Of a stretch of DNA of 64,000 nt, positions 6,111 to 14,200 are shown piece by piece. Made by a program: the position numbers and the translations under genes. Origin of the DNA: Bacteroidales bacterium. Lineage in GTDB: Bacteria > Bacteroidota > Bacteroidia > Bacteroidales > UBA932. The stretch spans positions 1-64,000 of the forward strand of contig DUNA01000064.1 of assembly GCA_012839605.1 (NCBI GenBank). The letters are read 5' to 3'. Each line of letters begins with the position of its first letter. The first letter of the stretch is position 1. The notes under the pieces are model-generated. The model searched no databases. It worked only from the letters and a program-made list of their open reading frames with translations, and was not told the DNA's origin.

Positions 6111-7373
6111 ATGAAGAAATCATTACTTTGGATTACAATTGGCGCCACAGTGCTTATAGTTTTACTAATAGTATTGGGCAGAAACAAAGCCGGCAAAGGA
6201 ATAGCTGTGGAAACAGCCCATCCTGTTGTCAGGAATATTACAGAAATCATTCCGGCCAACGGGAAGATTCAGCCGGTTACGGAAGTGAAAATCAGCCCGG
6301 ACGTTTCGGGTGAAATAGTAGCCTTAAATGTAGCTGAAGGTGATTACGTAAAAGCAGGGCAAATATTGCTTCAAATCAAGCAAGACCAATATCGTTCCGC
6401 ACGCGACAGAATGAACGCGGCGCTAAACCAGGCTAAAGCACAACTGGCACAACAAGAAGCACAATTCAACCAAGTAGAGTTGTCTTACAATAGAAATTTG
6501 GCGTTGTACGAACAGCAAGCCATTTCTCAAGCAGAATTTGAATCTTCTTCATCTGAATATTCCATAGCCGGAGAACAGCTTAACGCTGCAAGATTCAATG
6601 TCCAAAGTTCCAAAGCGGCTCTGGCAGAGGCAGAAGAAAGCCTTGCCAAAACAACTATTTTCTCCCCTATGGACGGCATCGTCTCCAAATTGGATGTGGA
6701 AAGAGGAGAACGTGTGGTAGGAACCAGCCAAATGGCAGGTACAGAGATGTTGCGCATAGCAAATTTTGAAGAAATGGAAGTACTGGTGGATGTGAATGAA
6801 AACGATATAGTCAGACTGCGCCAACGCGATACGGCTACCGTAGAAGTAGATGCGTACCCGGGTCGCAAATTTGTAGGGGTTGTGACGCAAATTGCAAACT
6901 CTGCAAAAAACATCGGTTCCGCCTTGGAGCAAGTCACCAATTTTGAAGTACGTGTTTTCATACTGCCTGAATCGTATGCAGATTTGATAACACCGGAATT
7001 TGCAACACCTTTCCGTCCCGGCATGTCAGCATCTGTATCTATACATACAGAAACAAGAAGCAATGTGTTGGCTATCCCCATTCAAAGCATCATCACACGG
7101 CCGGAACTGCTACCGGACAGTATCAGACTACAATTGGGACCGAACGAACTGGCAGAGCAAGTATTTGTCTTGGAAGAAGGCAATACTGTTCGTTCCAAAC
7201 GAGTAACCTCCGGTTTGCAAGACCACTTGTTTATAGAAATCAAAGAAGGACTAACTAAAGACGACAAAGTAGTTGTAGGACCTTATTCCGCCCTTTCACG
7301 TACGTTGGAAAACGGTACTAAAGTGACCCCCAATATAGAGGAGGAAGTTAGTGAAACCCATCCTGTTAATTGA
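6111..7373 (+). CDS. Periplasmic adaptor (membrane fusion protein, HlyD/MacA/RND type)
   Basis: Bridges an inner-membrane transporter to the TolC channel. The 420-residue protein has an N-terminal membrane anchor (about 5-23), then a lipoyl/barrel half (IIPANGKIQPVTEVKISPDVSGEIVALNV). A long Gln/Ala-rich helical hairpin at about 95-180 (ALNQAKAQLAQQEAQFNQVEL) is followed by the second lipoyl half (TTIFSPMDGIVSKLDVERGERV), a beta-barrel domain (about 215-330) and a membrane-proximal domain. Sequence style is nearer to MacA/RND adaptors than to classical HlyD. No MacB or RND pump is adjacent; the nearest transporter is the C39 ABC protein, which fits a type I secretion set. The 3' end overlaps tsaB by 23 bases. 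Confidence 0.9.
   Translation: MKKSLLWITIGATVLIVLLIVLGRNKAGKGIAVETAHPVVRNITEIIPANGKIQPVTEVKISPDVSGEIVALNVAEGDYVKAGQILLQIKQDQYRSARDRMNAALNQAKAQLAQQEAQFNQVELSYNRNLALYEQQAISQAEFESSSSEYSIAGEQLNAARFNVQSSKAALAEAEESLAKTTIFSPMDGIVSKLDVERGERVVGTSQMAGTEMLRIANFEEMEVLVDVNENDIVRLRQRDTATVEVDAYPGRKFVGVVTQIANSAKNIGSALEQVTNFEVRVFILPESYADLITPEFATPFRPGMSASVSIHTETRSNVLAIPIQSIITRPELLPDSIRLQLGPNELAEQVFVLEEGNTVRSKRVTSGLQDHLFIEIKEGLTKDDKVVVGPYSALSRTLENGTKVTPNIEEEVSETHPVN
7339..7344 (+). promoter_or_regulatory. Shine-Dalgarno sequence of tsaB
   Basis: AGGAGG lies 6 bases before the GTG start of tsaB, inside the end of the adaptor gene, where it also encodes glutamates. It is one of only three clear Shine-Dalgarno sequences I saw in the window and supports the GTG start. 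Confidence 0.7.
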
Positions 7374-8058
7374 AACTGCTGCGGATCTGTGTTCCGTATC
7401 GCTAGCCAAAGGAACAGAGATTATTGCCAATCGCACTACGTCAGAACCTAGAGCACATGCATCTGTTTTGGCTCCTTTTATTGATCAACTATTAAAAGAA
7501 TGCCAATTGGAGATGGAGGATTGTGCTGCCGTAGCCGTAAGCGGTGGCCCCGGTTCTTACACGGGGTTGAGAGTAGGTGTTTCCACAGCCAAAGGACTTT
7601 GTTTTGGAGCCGGTATTCCTCTGATTCACGTGTGCTCCCTGGAATTGATTGCTCAATTGTATATAGACAAACACATGCAGCAGACACCCAGAGCCATCTG
7701 CCCTATGATAGATGCACGAAGGAGAGAGGTTTACACAGCTCTTTTTGCTGTAACGGAAAGCGAATATGGGAAAATGGCTTCTTCCATAAAGCCGGCACAT
7801 GCTGAGGTGATTAAGGACGACAGTTTTGCCGATATCTTGGCACAAGGTCCTGTCGTTTTTACCGGAGACGGAGCCCGGAAATGCAAAGAATGGATTTCAC
7901 ATGAAAACGCACTGTTTTTCCCTATGGAAGCACATGCAGACGGCATGGCCAAAGCTGCCTTCAAAGCATACGTCCATAAAAATTTTGAGGATGTTGCTTA
8001 TTACGTACCTTACTACTTAAAAGAATATCAAGTCACACAACCTAAAAAAGGCGTTTGA
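7351..8058 (+). CDS. tsaB: tRNA threonylcarbamoyladenosine biosynthesis protein TsaB
   Basis: Partner of TsaD and TsaE in making the t6A37 modification of ANN-reading tRNAs. The 235-residue protein has the ASKHA-fold start ILLIETAADLCSVSLAKG and the family signature GGPGSYTGLRVGVSTAKGL at about 65-85, then MIDARRREVYTALF. Length is normal for TsaB. The start is GTG, supported by AGGAGG 6 bases upstream and by alignment of the N-terminus. It overlaps the adaptor gene by 23 bases, and its 3' end overlaps the convergent thioredoxin-like gene by 17 bases. Confidence 0.93.
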   Translation: MKPILLIETAADLCSVSLAKGTEIIANRTTSEPRAHASVLAPFIDQLLKECQLEMEDCAAVAVSGGPGSYTGLRVGVSTAKGLCFGAGIPLIHVCSLELIAQLYIDKHMQQTPRAICPMIDARRREVYTALFAVTESEYGKMASSIKPAHAEVIKDDSFADILAQGPVVFTGDGARKCKEWISHENALFFPMEAHADGMAKAAFKAYVHKNFEDVAYYVPYYLKEYQVTQPKKGV

Positions 8059-9187
8059 TCTCTGCAATAGCCTCGTCTACGTGACTAACCCTGGATACGA
8101 TATCTCCCTGTTTGTTGATGATAAAAAACGTTGGAATTTCTACTACATTGTAAGAAGTTACTGATGAAGAGTAAATTCCCATACCATCGCAGACGCTAAT
8201 CCATGGTATGTCTTGATCTTTTACAGAAGACGCCCAAACGGCTTTGTCGTTATCCAAGGCTACTTGAAATATTTCCAATCCTTTTTGAGCATATTGAGCA
8301 TACAAATCCAACAATTCTCTGTTATCAAGTCTCATACGAACATTTGTGGAATGCCAGAAAGACAAAAGTATGCTTTTCCCTTTCCATTCAGACAGGCAAA
8401 CCATGCGGCCGTTTCTATCCGGAAGACAAATATCAGGAAAGTCCGACACCTCTGCCTGCAACAAAGCGTGTTCCATTTTCAAAGCTTTTTCCATACTTTC
8501 ATAACGATCCCTAATGGCCATCGTATGAGGCGAAAAAGGATGCGACGTATACAACGAATCGTATACCATCTTCAAAAGCATAGCGTCTTTTGGATCTGAA
8601 AAAACATACAGTTGACCCGGAAAAGAGTGAAAAATCACAGACGTATTTACAAAGGCTCCCGGATATTGATACAGAAAGCGAATGGCTTGCTGTTTGTATT
8701 TGATAAAAATGCTTCCCAACTCCAAACTCATTCTATCTCTCTCTTTCCCGGAAGCTTTTTCATAAGCAGGATAAATTGAATCGAATTTTTTGACCGCTTT
8801 GTAAAAGGTCGTGTTGATTTGCTGCAACAAGGCCGATTCTTCAGAACCGTCCAAGAGACTTACTCTTCCGTCTTTTGTCGTATGAACCGTCACCACGTCT
8901 CCTTTCTGGAGAATCAGAGCAGCCACCTGCCTGTTGCCTAGATAGATATAATAATACCCCGGTTGCTCTATGCCTTTTTTTAAGATGTATTTAAAGCGGC
9001 CTTCCTCATCTGTACGCAGGGTGTCTATAAGCGTCTCTGTACTAAATTCCAGTCTCTTGAGCAGCAACACATCTTCTGCGTCTACATGTTCAACTATACC
9101 GGAAATGTGTACTTGGTCATCTGCCTTGCACGAAAAGAGCAAACCGGCACTTAGTGCCACTGCCATAATTATTACATAGGGTCTCAT
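8042..9187 (-). CDS. Thioredoxin-like lipoprotein without redox-active cysteines
   Basis: A 381-residue lipoprotein with a signal sequence and lipobox (GLLFSC, Cys20). Residues about 25-115 resemble the DUF4369 domain that often precedes TlpA-type thioredoxin domains in Bacteroidota (HISGIVEHVDAEDVLLLKR). A helical middle follows, then a thioredoxin-like domain from about 245. The normal active site, FWASWCxxC, is here FWHSTNVRMR, so both cysteines are gone, while the rest of the fold is present (GLEIFQVALDNDK, and VEIPTFFIINKQGDIV with the cis-proline). It therefore cannot do classical disulfide exchange. A binding or structural role in the periplasm is an inference. It starts 8 bases after hit ends, as part of a minus-strand run. 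Confidence 0.85.
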   Translation of the reverse strand: MRPYVIIMAVALSAGLLFSCKADDQVHISGIVEHVDAEDVLLLKRLEFSTETLIDTLRTDEEGRFKYILKKGIEQPGYYYIYLGNRQVAALILQKGDVVTVHTTKDGRVSLLDGSEESALLQQINTTFYKAVKKFDSIYPAYEKASGKERDRMSLELGSIFIKYKQQAIRFLYQYPGAFVNTSVIFHSFPGQLYVFSDPKDAMLLKMVYDSLYTSHPFSPHTMAIRDRYESMEKALKMEHALLQAEVSDFPDICLPDRNGRMVCLSEWKGKSILLSFWHSTNVRMRLDNRELLDLYAQYAQKGLEIFQVALDNDKAVWASSVKDQDIPWISVCDGMGIYSSSVTSYNVVEIPTFFIINKQGDIVSRVSHVDEAIAEIKRLF

Positions 9188-9194
9188 AACGGAA

Positions 9195-9590
9195 TTATTC
9201 GAATTTGTCAGATATCATTTGTGCCAGCTGCTGCATTTGCTCTGCAGACATTTTGTAAACGGGACGAGAGAAGTTCATATCTCCTTCTGCTTCTATAGGA
9301 ATCAAGTGAATATGGGCATGAGGCACCTCCAGCCCCAACACGGCTACTCCTACTCTGTTACAGGGAACTACCTGTTTTATAGCTTTGGCAACACGCTGTG
9401 CAAAACGAAACAAGTCACCAAGATTGCCCTCATCCAAATCAAACAAGTAATCTACTTCTTGTTTTGGAATGACAAGTGTATGGCCGCGTTTCCTGGGGTT
9501 GATATCTAAAAAAGCATAAAAACGATCGTCTTCTGCAATTTTATATGAAGGGATTTCCCCGGCCGCAATACGTGAAAATACAGTCGCCAT
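9195..9590 (-). CDS. HIT family nucleotide hydrolase
   Basis: A 131-residue histidine-triad protein of the HinT branch, which hydrolyses adenosine phosphoramidates and related AMP adducts. It opens TVFSRIAAGEIPSYKIAEDD, has the typical ALDINPRKRGHTLVIPK-like middle (FLDINPRKRGHTLVIP) and ends with the triad HAHIHLIPI (His91, His93, His95). Length is normal. It lies 2 bases after the greA stop and is very likely cotranscribed with it. Confidence 0.93.
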   Translation of the reverse strand: MATVFSRIAAGEIPSYKIAEDDRFYAFLDINPRKRGHTLVIPKQEVDYLFDLDEGNLGDLFRFAQRVAKAIKQVVPCNRVGVAVLGLEVPHAHIHLIPIEAEGDMNFSRPVYKMSAEQMQQLAQMISDKFE

Positions 9591-9592
9591 AA

Positions 9593-10066
9593 TTAAAACG
9601 TTATATCTAAAACTTCAAAGGCTACCATACCGGATGGAGTTTCCACCTCGGCTATTTCCCCTTTCTTCTTACCTAATAGTCCTTTTCCTATTGGGGAGGA
9701 AACGGCCAATTTCTTTTCTTCTAAATTGGCTTCGCTTTCCGCAACCAATGTCACTTCCATAAGGGACTTATTGGCTACGTTCCTAATCTTGACTGTATTC
9801 AAGATTTGGACTATTTCTGTGTTCAATTTGGATTCGTCTATAACACGAGCATTGACAATAGTATTTTGCAATTGAGCAATTTTCATTTCAAGCATACCTT
9901 GTGCATCTTTCGCCGCATCGTATTCTGCGTTTTCAGACAAATCACCCTTATCCCTGGCTTCTGCAATAGCCCGGGCGGCTGCTTCCCTTTCTACGGATGT
10001 CAACCGATGTAACTCTTTCTTCAATCTCTCCAGCCCTTCTGCTGTGAGATAATGAGGTTTAGTCAT
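9593..10066 (-). CDS. greA: Transcription elongation factor GreA
   Basis: Binds the secondary channel of RNA polymerase and stimulates cleavage of backtracked RNA. The 157-residue protein starts YLTAEGLERLKKELHRL, followed by the long N-terminal coiled coil. It carries the acidic tip motif ARDKGDLSENAEYDAAKDAQ with the Asp and Glu that coordinate the catalytic magnesium. The C-terminal domain has SPIGKGLLGKKKGE. It is full length. It lies between a small membrane protein gene and hit on the minus strand. Confidence 0.96.
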   Translation of the reverse strand: MTKPHYLTAEGLERLKKELHRLTSVEREAAARAIAEARDKGDLSENAEYDAAKDAQGMLEMKIAQLQNTIVNARVIDESKLNTEIVQILNTVKIRNVANKSLMEVTLVAESEANLEEKKLAVSSPIGKGLLGKKKGEIAEVETPSGMVAFEVLDITF

Positions 10067-10084
10067 ACTCTTGTATACTTTTAA

Positions 10085-10399
10085 TTAGAATTTTTGTTTG
10101 AGGATCTCTGAAAACAACACTGCTTTTTTGGCGTCAAATCCCATTTCTTTTAATTTCTTCGAACTTTTCTTTGACGGTATATCCTGTACAGACTGTACTT
10201 CAATAGGTTCAGGTTCAGGTTCACGCGTGGGTTCTGATACCGGCTCTTGAAAAACATCCTCTTCTTCTATGCTTTCCGGATCAAAAAATATTTGCCGAGG
10301 CTTTGCCATCGCCTGTTTCTTCTTCTTTCTGGCGTTGATAATTCCTAAGGAAATAGCTAATATACTTAGCAATAGGGTCACCAATGAATCTGATTTCAT
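10085..10399 (-). CDS. Small membrane-anchored protein, unknown function
   Basis: A 104-residue protein with one N-terminal hydrophobic helix (about 5-22, LVTLLLSILAISLGIINA) followed by a basic KKKK stop-transfer. A long charged region contains an acidic Glu/Pro tract (EPVSEPTREPEPEP) at about 52-66. The C-terminus KKLKEMGFDAKKAVLFSEILKQKF looks helical and conserved. I know similar short proteins beside ribF and greA in Bacteroidales but cannot name a function. Its start overlaps the ribF stop by 4 bases, so translation is coupled to ribF. Confidence 0.75.
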   Translation of the reverse strand: MKSDSLVTLLLSILAISLGIINARKKKKQAMAKPRQIFFDPESIEEEDVFQEPVSEPTREPEPEPIEVQSVQDIPSKKSSKKLKEMGFDAKKAVLFSEILKQKF

Positions 10400-11274
10400 T
10401 GCAAAGCCTCTTTATCTTTTAGTAATTGTTCTTTTAGAGCTTCCAAGGAGGGGAAGGCCACTTCTTGTCTGTGGTACTTCAACATCCTAACCCGGATATC
10501 CAGCCCGTATATGTTGTCTTCAAAATCAAAGATATGTGTTTCTATTGTTTGTTCCAAATGTGCAGCCACTGTAGGACGTACTCCTATGTTCATCATTCCC
10601 GGATACCATTTGCCGTTCAGACGGGCTTCTACTTTGTACACCCCGTTGGCCGGAATTTGTTTTAAGGGTTCGTACAATTGCATGTTGGCCGTTGGAAATC
10701 CCAATGTTCTTCCAATGCGATTTCCCTCCACCACAACGCCGTGCAAACAATAGGGATACCCCAACCAACGGTTGGCCGTTTCTATGGACCCTTGAGCCAA
10801 AGCCGCCCGTATTTTCGTAGAACTAATATGTTCTCCCTGTTCAGTTTTGTATTCCGGGACCCATATGATTTCTATTCCACAAGTGCGGGCTTCCTCTTGC
10901 ATATACTCCCGATTTTTCACTCCATCACAGCCCAAACGATGATCAAAACCGGCAACCAACACGTTGACTCCGTATTCTTTTACCAAATATTCTTTACAAA
11001 ATTCTTTAAATGAAAGAGTAGAAAAATCCTTGGAAAACGAAATGATCTTAAAGGCATCGACACCTAGTCTGTGGATCATTTCTTTCTTCTCATCCAAAGA
11101 CGTCAACATACGAAATGTATGGGCATCTTGCTGCAATACAGCTCTTGGATGCGGCCAAAAAGACAGCACCACACTTTGTGCTCCAAGGCTTTTCGCCTTT
11201 TCTGTCAACGTGTCTAGTACAGCCTTGTGTCCCAGGTGTACTCCATCAAAAAAACCTGTAGCTGCTACAACCAT
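10396..11274 (-). CDS. ribF: Bifunctional riboflavin kinase / FAD synthetase
   Basis: Converts riboflavin to FMN and then FAD. The 292-residue protein starts directly at the adenylyltransferase nucleotide site, TGFFDGVHLGHKAVL, and shows GFDHRLGCDG and SSTKIRAALAQG. The C-terminal riboflavin kinase part includes GRTLGFPTANMQ and MNIGVRPTV. The N-terminus is some 15 residues shorter than in many RibF proteins because the ATG at 11274 lies inside the end of the preceding glucan gene (10-base overlap). No in-frame ATG upstream looks better. Confidence 0.94.
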   Translation of the reverse strand: MVVAATGFFDGVHLGHKAVLDTLTEKAKSLGAQSVVLSFWPHPRAVLQQDAHTFRMLTSLDEKKEMIHRLGVDAFKIISFSKDFSTLSFKEFCKEYLVKEYGVNVLVAGFDHRLGCDGVKNREYMQEEARTCGIEIIWVPEYKTEQGEHISSTKIRAALAQGSIETANRWLGYPYCLHGVVVEGNRIGRTLGFPTANMQLYEPLKQIPANGVYKVEARLNGKWYPGMMNIGVRPTVAAHLEQTIETHIFDFEDNIYGLDIRVRMLKYHRQEVAFPSLEALKEQLLKDKEALQ

Positions 11275-14200
11275 TTTACTAAAGCAAAATCTTGCCTATG
11301 CGGCATTTTTGAACTGTATGCATATATACGGGAAGCTATATAATAAGAGCCTGCCGTCTGGGGTGTAATCTTACACACGTAGGTTACCTGCCCGTTAGAT
11401 ACTTCTTCCGGATGGTAGGGAATGATTTCATCCAGCACCGTTTCTCCTTCCTTTGTAAGACGTGTCACAACCATTTCTACTCCAATATCTTCCGCTGACA
11501 ACGTTCCCAAATAAAGCGTAATCTTTGATACGTTTTCACTACCCAAAGTAAGCACGTCTTTTGTATCGTTCGGATGTGTATATTCCAATACTTCTATGGA
11601 ATCCCACTCTCTTTCCATTTTCCTCTTCCAAAACGCCATTTCTCGAGCCTGCTCATAATGATTGGCCGTCATTTCCATATGGCGTTTGGCAAGCGGTCTG
11701 TAATACTGTGTTTCGTAATCTTGCATCATACGAGTAGTAGTAAATCGGTTGGCTACCTGAGTTATGGTATTTCTAATATGTGCCACCCATTCTACCGGAA
11801 TCCCATTTTTATCTCTTTTGTAAAATAACGGCGCTATTTCGTTCTCCAACATATTGTATATGGTAGTGGCATCCAGTTCGTCTTGGTAAGATTGGTTTTC
11901 ATACGTCCTGTCTTCCGGCAATGCCCAACCGGCTCCTTCCCTATATCCTTCAACCCACCAACCATCCAACACACTAAAATGCATGACACCATTCATGGCC
12001 GCTTTTTCACCGCTTGTTCCGGAAGCTTCCAACGGGCGGGTGGGTGTATTCATCCATACGTCCACTCCTTGGACCAACCGTTTTGCCAATTCCATATTGT
12101 AATTAGGCAAGAAAAGGATTTTTCCTATAAAGCGTGGCATACGCGACACTTCTACAATGCGCCGGATGAGATCTTGACCGGCTTTGTCGTGCGGGTGCGC
12201 CTTTCCGGCAAATAAGAATTGAACAGGTTTTTCCGGATTGTTAATGATTTCATCCAATCTGTCCAAGTTGCTGAATAACAAATGCGCTCTTTTGTATGTG
12301 GCAAAACGACGAGCAAAACCAACCGTTAACACTTCTTTATTCAAAGATTCTCTAATGGCCACCACTTCTTTGGGCGAATAGAATTCCGGAACATTTTTGG
12401 TTCCTGACAACGATTCCACTAATCTGTCAATAAGTTTGGATCGCAACACATTTCTTACTTTCCAAATTTCCGCATCATCGGCTGCCAATTCCTCCGGAAC
12501 GGAAGAACGCTCTTTGATCTCTTTCCACTCGTTAGCCGTCCAGGTAGGATAATGTACTCCGTTTGTTACGTGTCCTACGTGCGATTCCAAAGGCAAATAC
12601 CCCGGCCACAACGGATTTAGGATACTCCGGCTTACTTGTCCGTGCAATTTGCTCACCCCGTTGATTTCCTGAGATAAGCTGGCCGCCAGATAACTCATGG
12701 AAAACTTTTGGGCGGGATCGCAAGCATCTGTTTTACCCAAAGCCATCAAAGTATCCCAAGATATTTTCAATCTGTCCGGATAATGCAAAAAGTAGGGACG
12801 TAACATCTCTTCAGGAAAAGAATCGTGTCCCGCAGGTACAGGAGTATGAGTTGTAAAAAGTGAAGATGCGCGTACTACTTCACGAGCCTCTTCAAAAGAA
12901 AGGTTTTCTTCCGTCACATATTCTCGCAATCTTTCCAATCCTATAAAAGCAGCATGGCCTTCGTTGCAGTGGTATACGTCGGTCTCTATACCCAACTGTC
13001 TGAGTGCTCGGATGCCTCCAATACCCAGCAACATCTCTTGCTTAAGTCTGTTCTCCCAGTCTCCGCCGTACAATTGGTGTGTGATGCTGCGGTCTTCTTG
13101 TAAGTTGTCTTCAAAATCTGTGTCTAACAAATAAAGCGGCGTTCTGCCTACATCTGTCCTCCAGACTCTTGCATATACATTCCTTCCCGGAAAGGCAACA
13201 CTGACCAGCATCCAGTTGCCCTGTTCATCTCTTACGGGAGTAACAGGGATTTTCTGAAAATCAACAACTTCCTTATCACTCACCTGGTCGCCTTGCGCAG
13301 AAAGAACTTGCCTAAAGTAACCGTAACGGTACAACAGTCCCACAGCCGTCAAGGGCACACCTTTGTCAGACGCTTCTTTCAAGTAGTCACCGGCCAAAAC
13401 CCCCAGTCCTCCCGAATAAATTTTCAGGCTCCAGTCCAGTCCGTACTCCATGCTAAAGTACGCTATGCTGGGGCCGTTCAATTGTTCTCTTTCTTTCATA
13501 TATGCCGAGAACTGTTTTTCTACCTTATCTAGATTCTTTAGAAACGTGTCATCCCGTTCCAAATCTTTATATTGCGAATAAGAAATCCTGTCCAAAAGAA
13601 GAATGGGATTTTTTTCCACTTCTCTCCACAACTGCGGATTTATTCCTGAAAACAGCCTGCGTGCATCTCTGTTCCAAGACCACCATACGTTTTTAGACAA
13701 CGTATCTAAAAAGGCCAACCGCGCGGGCAATTGTTTTTGAATGGTCACGGCCGACCACGTAGGCGGTGTATACACCCGTGTCTTTTGCACAAAGCCGCAC
13801 TCCTCACGGGTTACAGGGAACTGTTCCATATTTTCATCCATTTTATTTAATGCCATAGCATATGCTTGTTTATAATATTGTAATTGGTTTTCCCACAAAG
13901 CAATGGTAGAAACATCGCGAGCGTTTTCTTTCGCCTGCGCTGCTTCTTCTTCAGAAAGCCGGCTTTTGTTGCGAACAATTGCGGCTACTTCTGTCACTAC
14001 TTGGGTATGGTTGCTGTCGTTACGGTATACAACATTGATGCCTGTTGTTGGCTTTTTATACATTTTTTCAACCCAAACTCCAAAGCCTGCCAAAGATGTC
14101 GTTGCCGTAGGCACAGAAAACGCCAGACTTTCCAACGGGGTATATCCCCACGGCTCGTAATAGGACGGGAACAAGGTTAAATCCAGTCCTATCAATAGTT

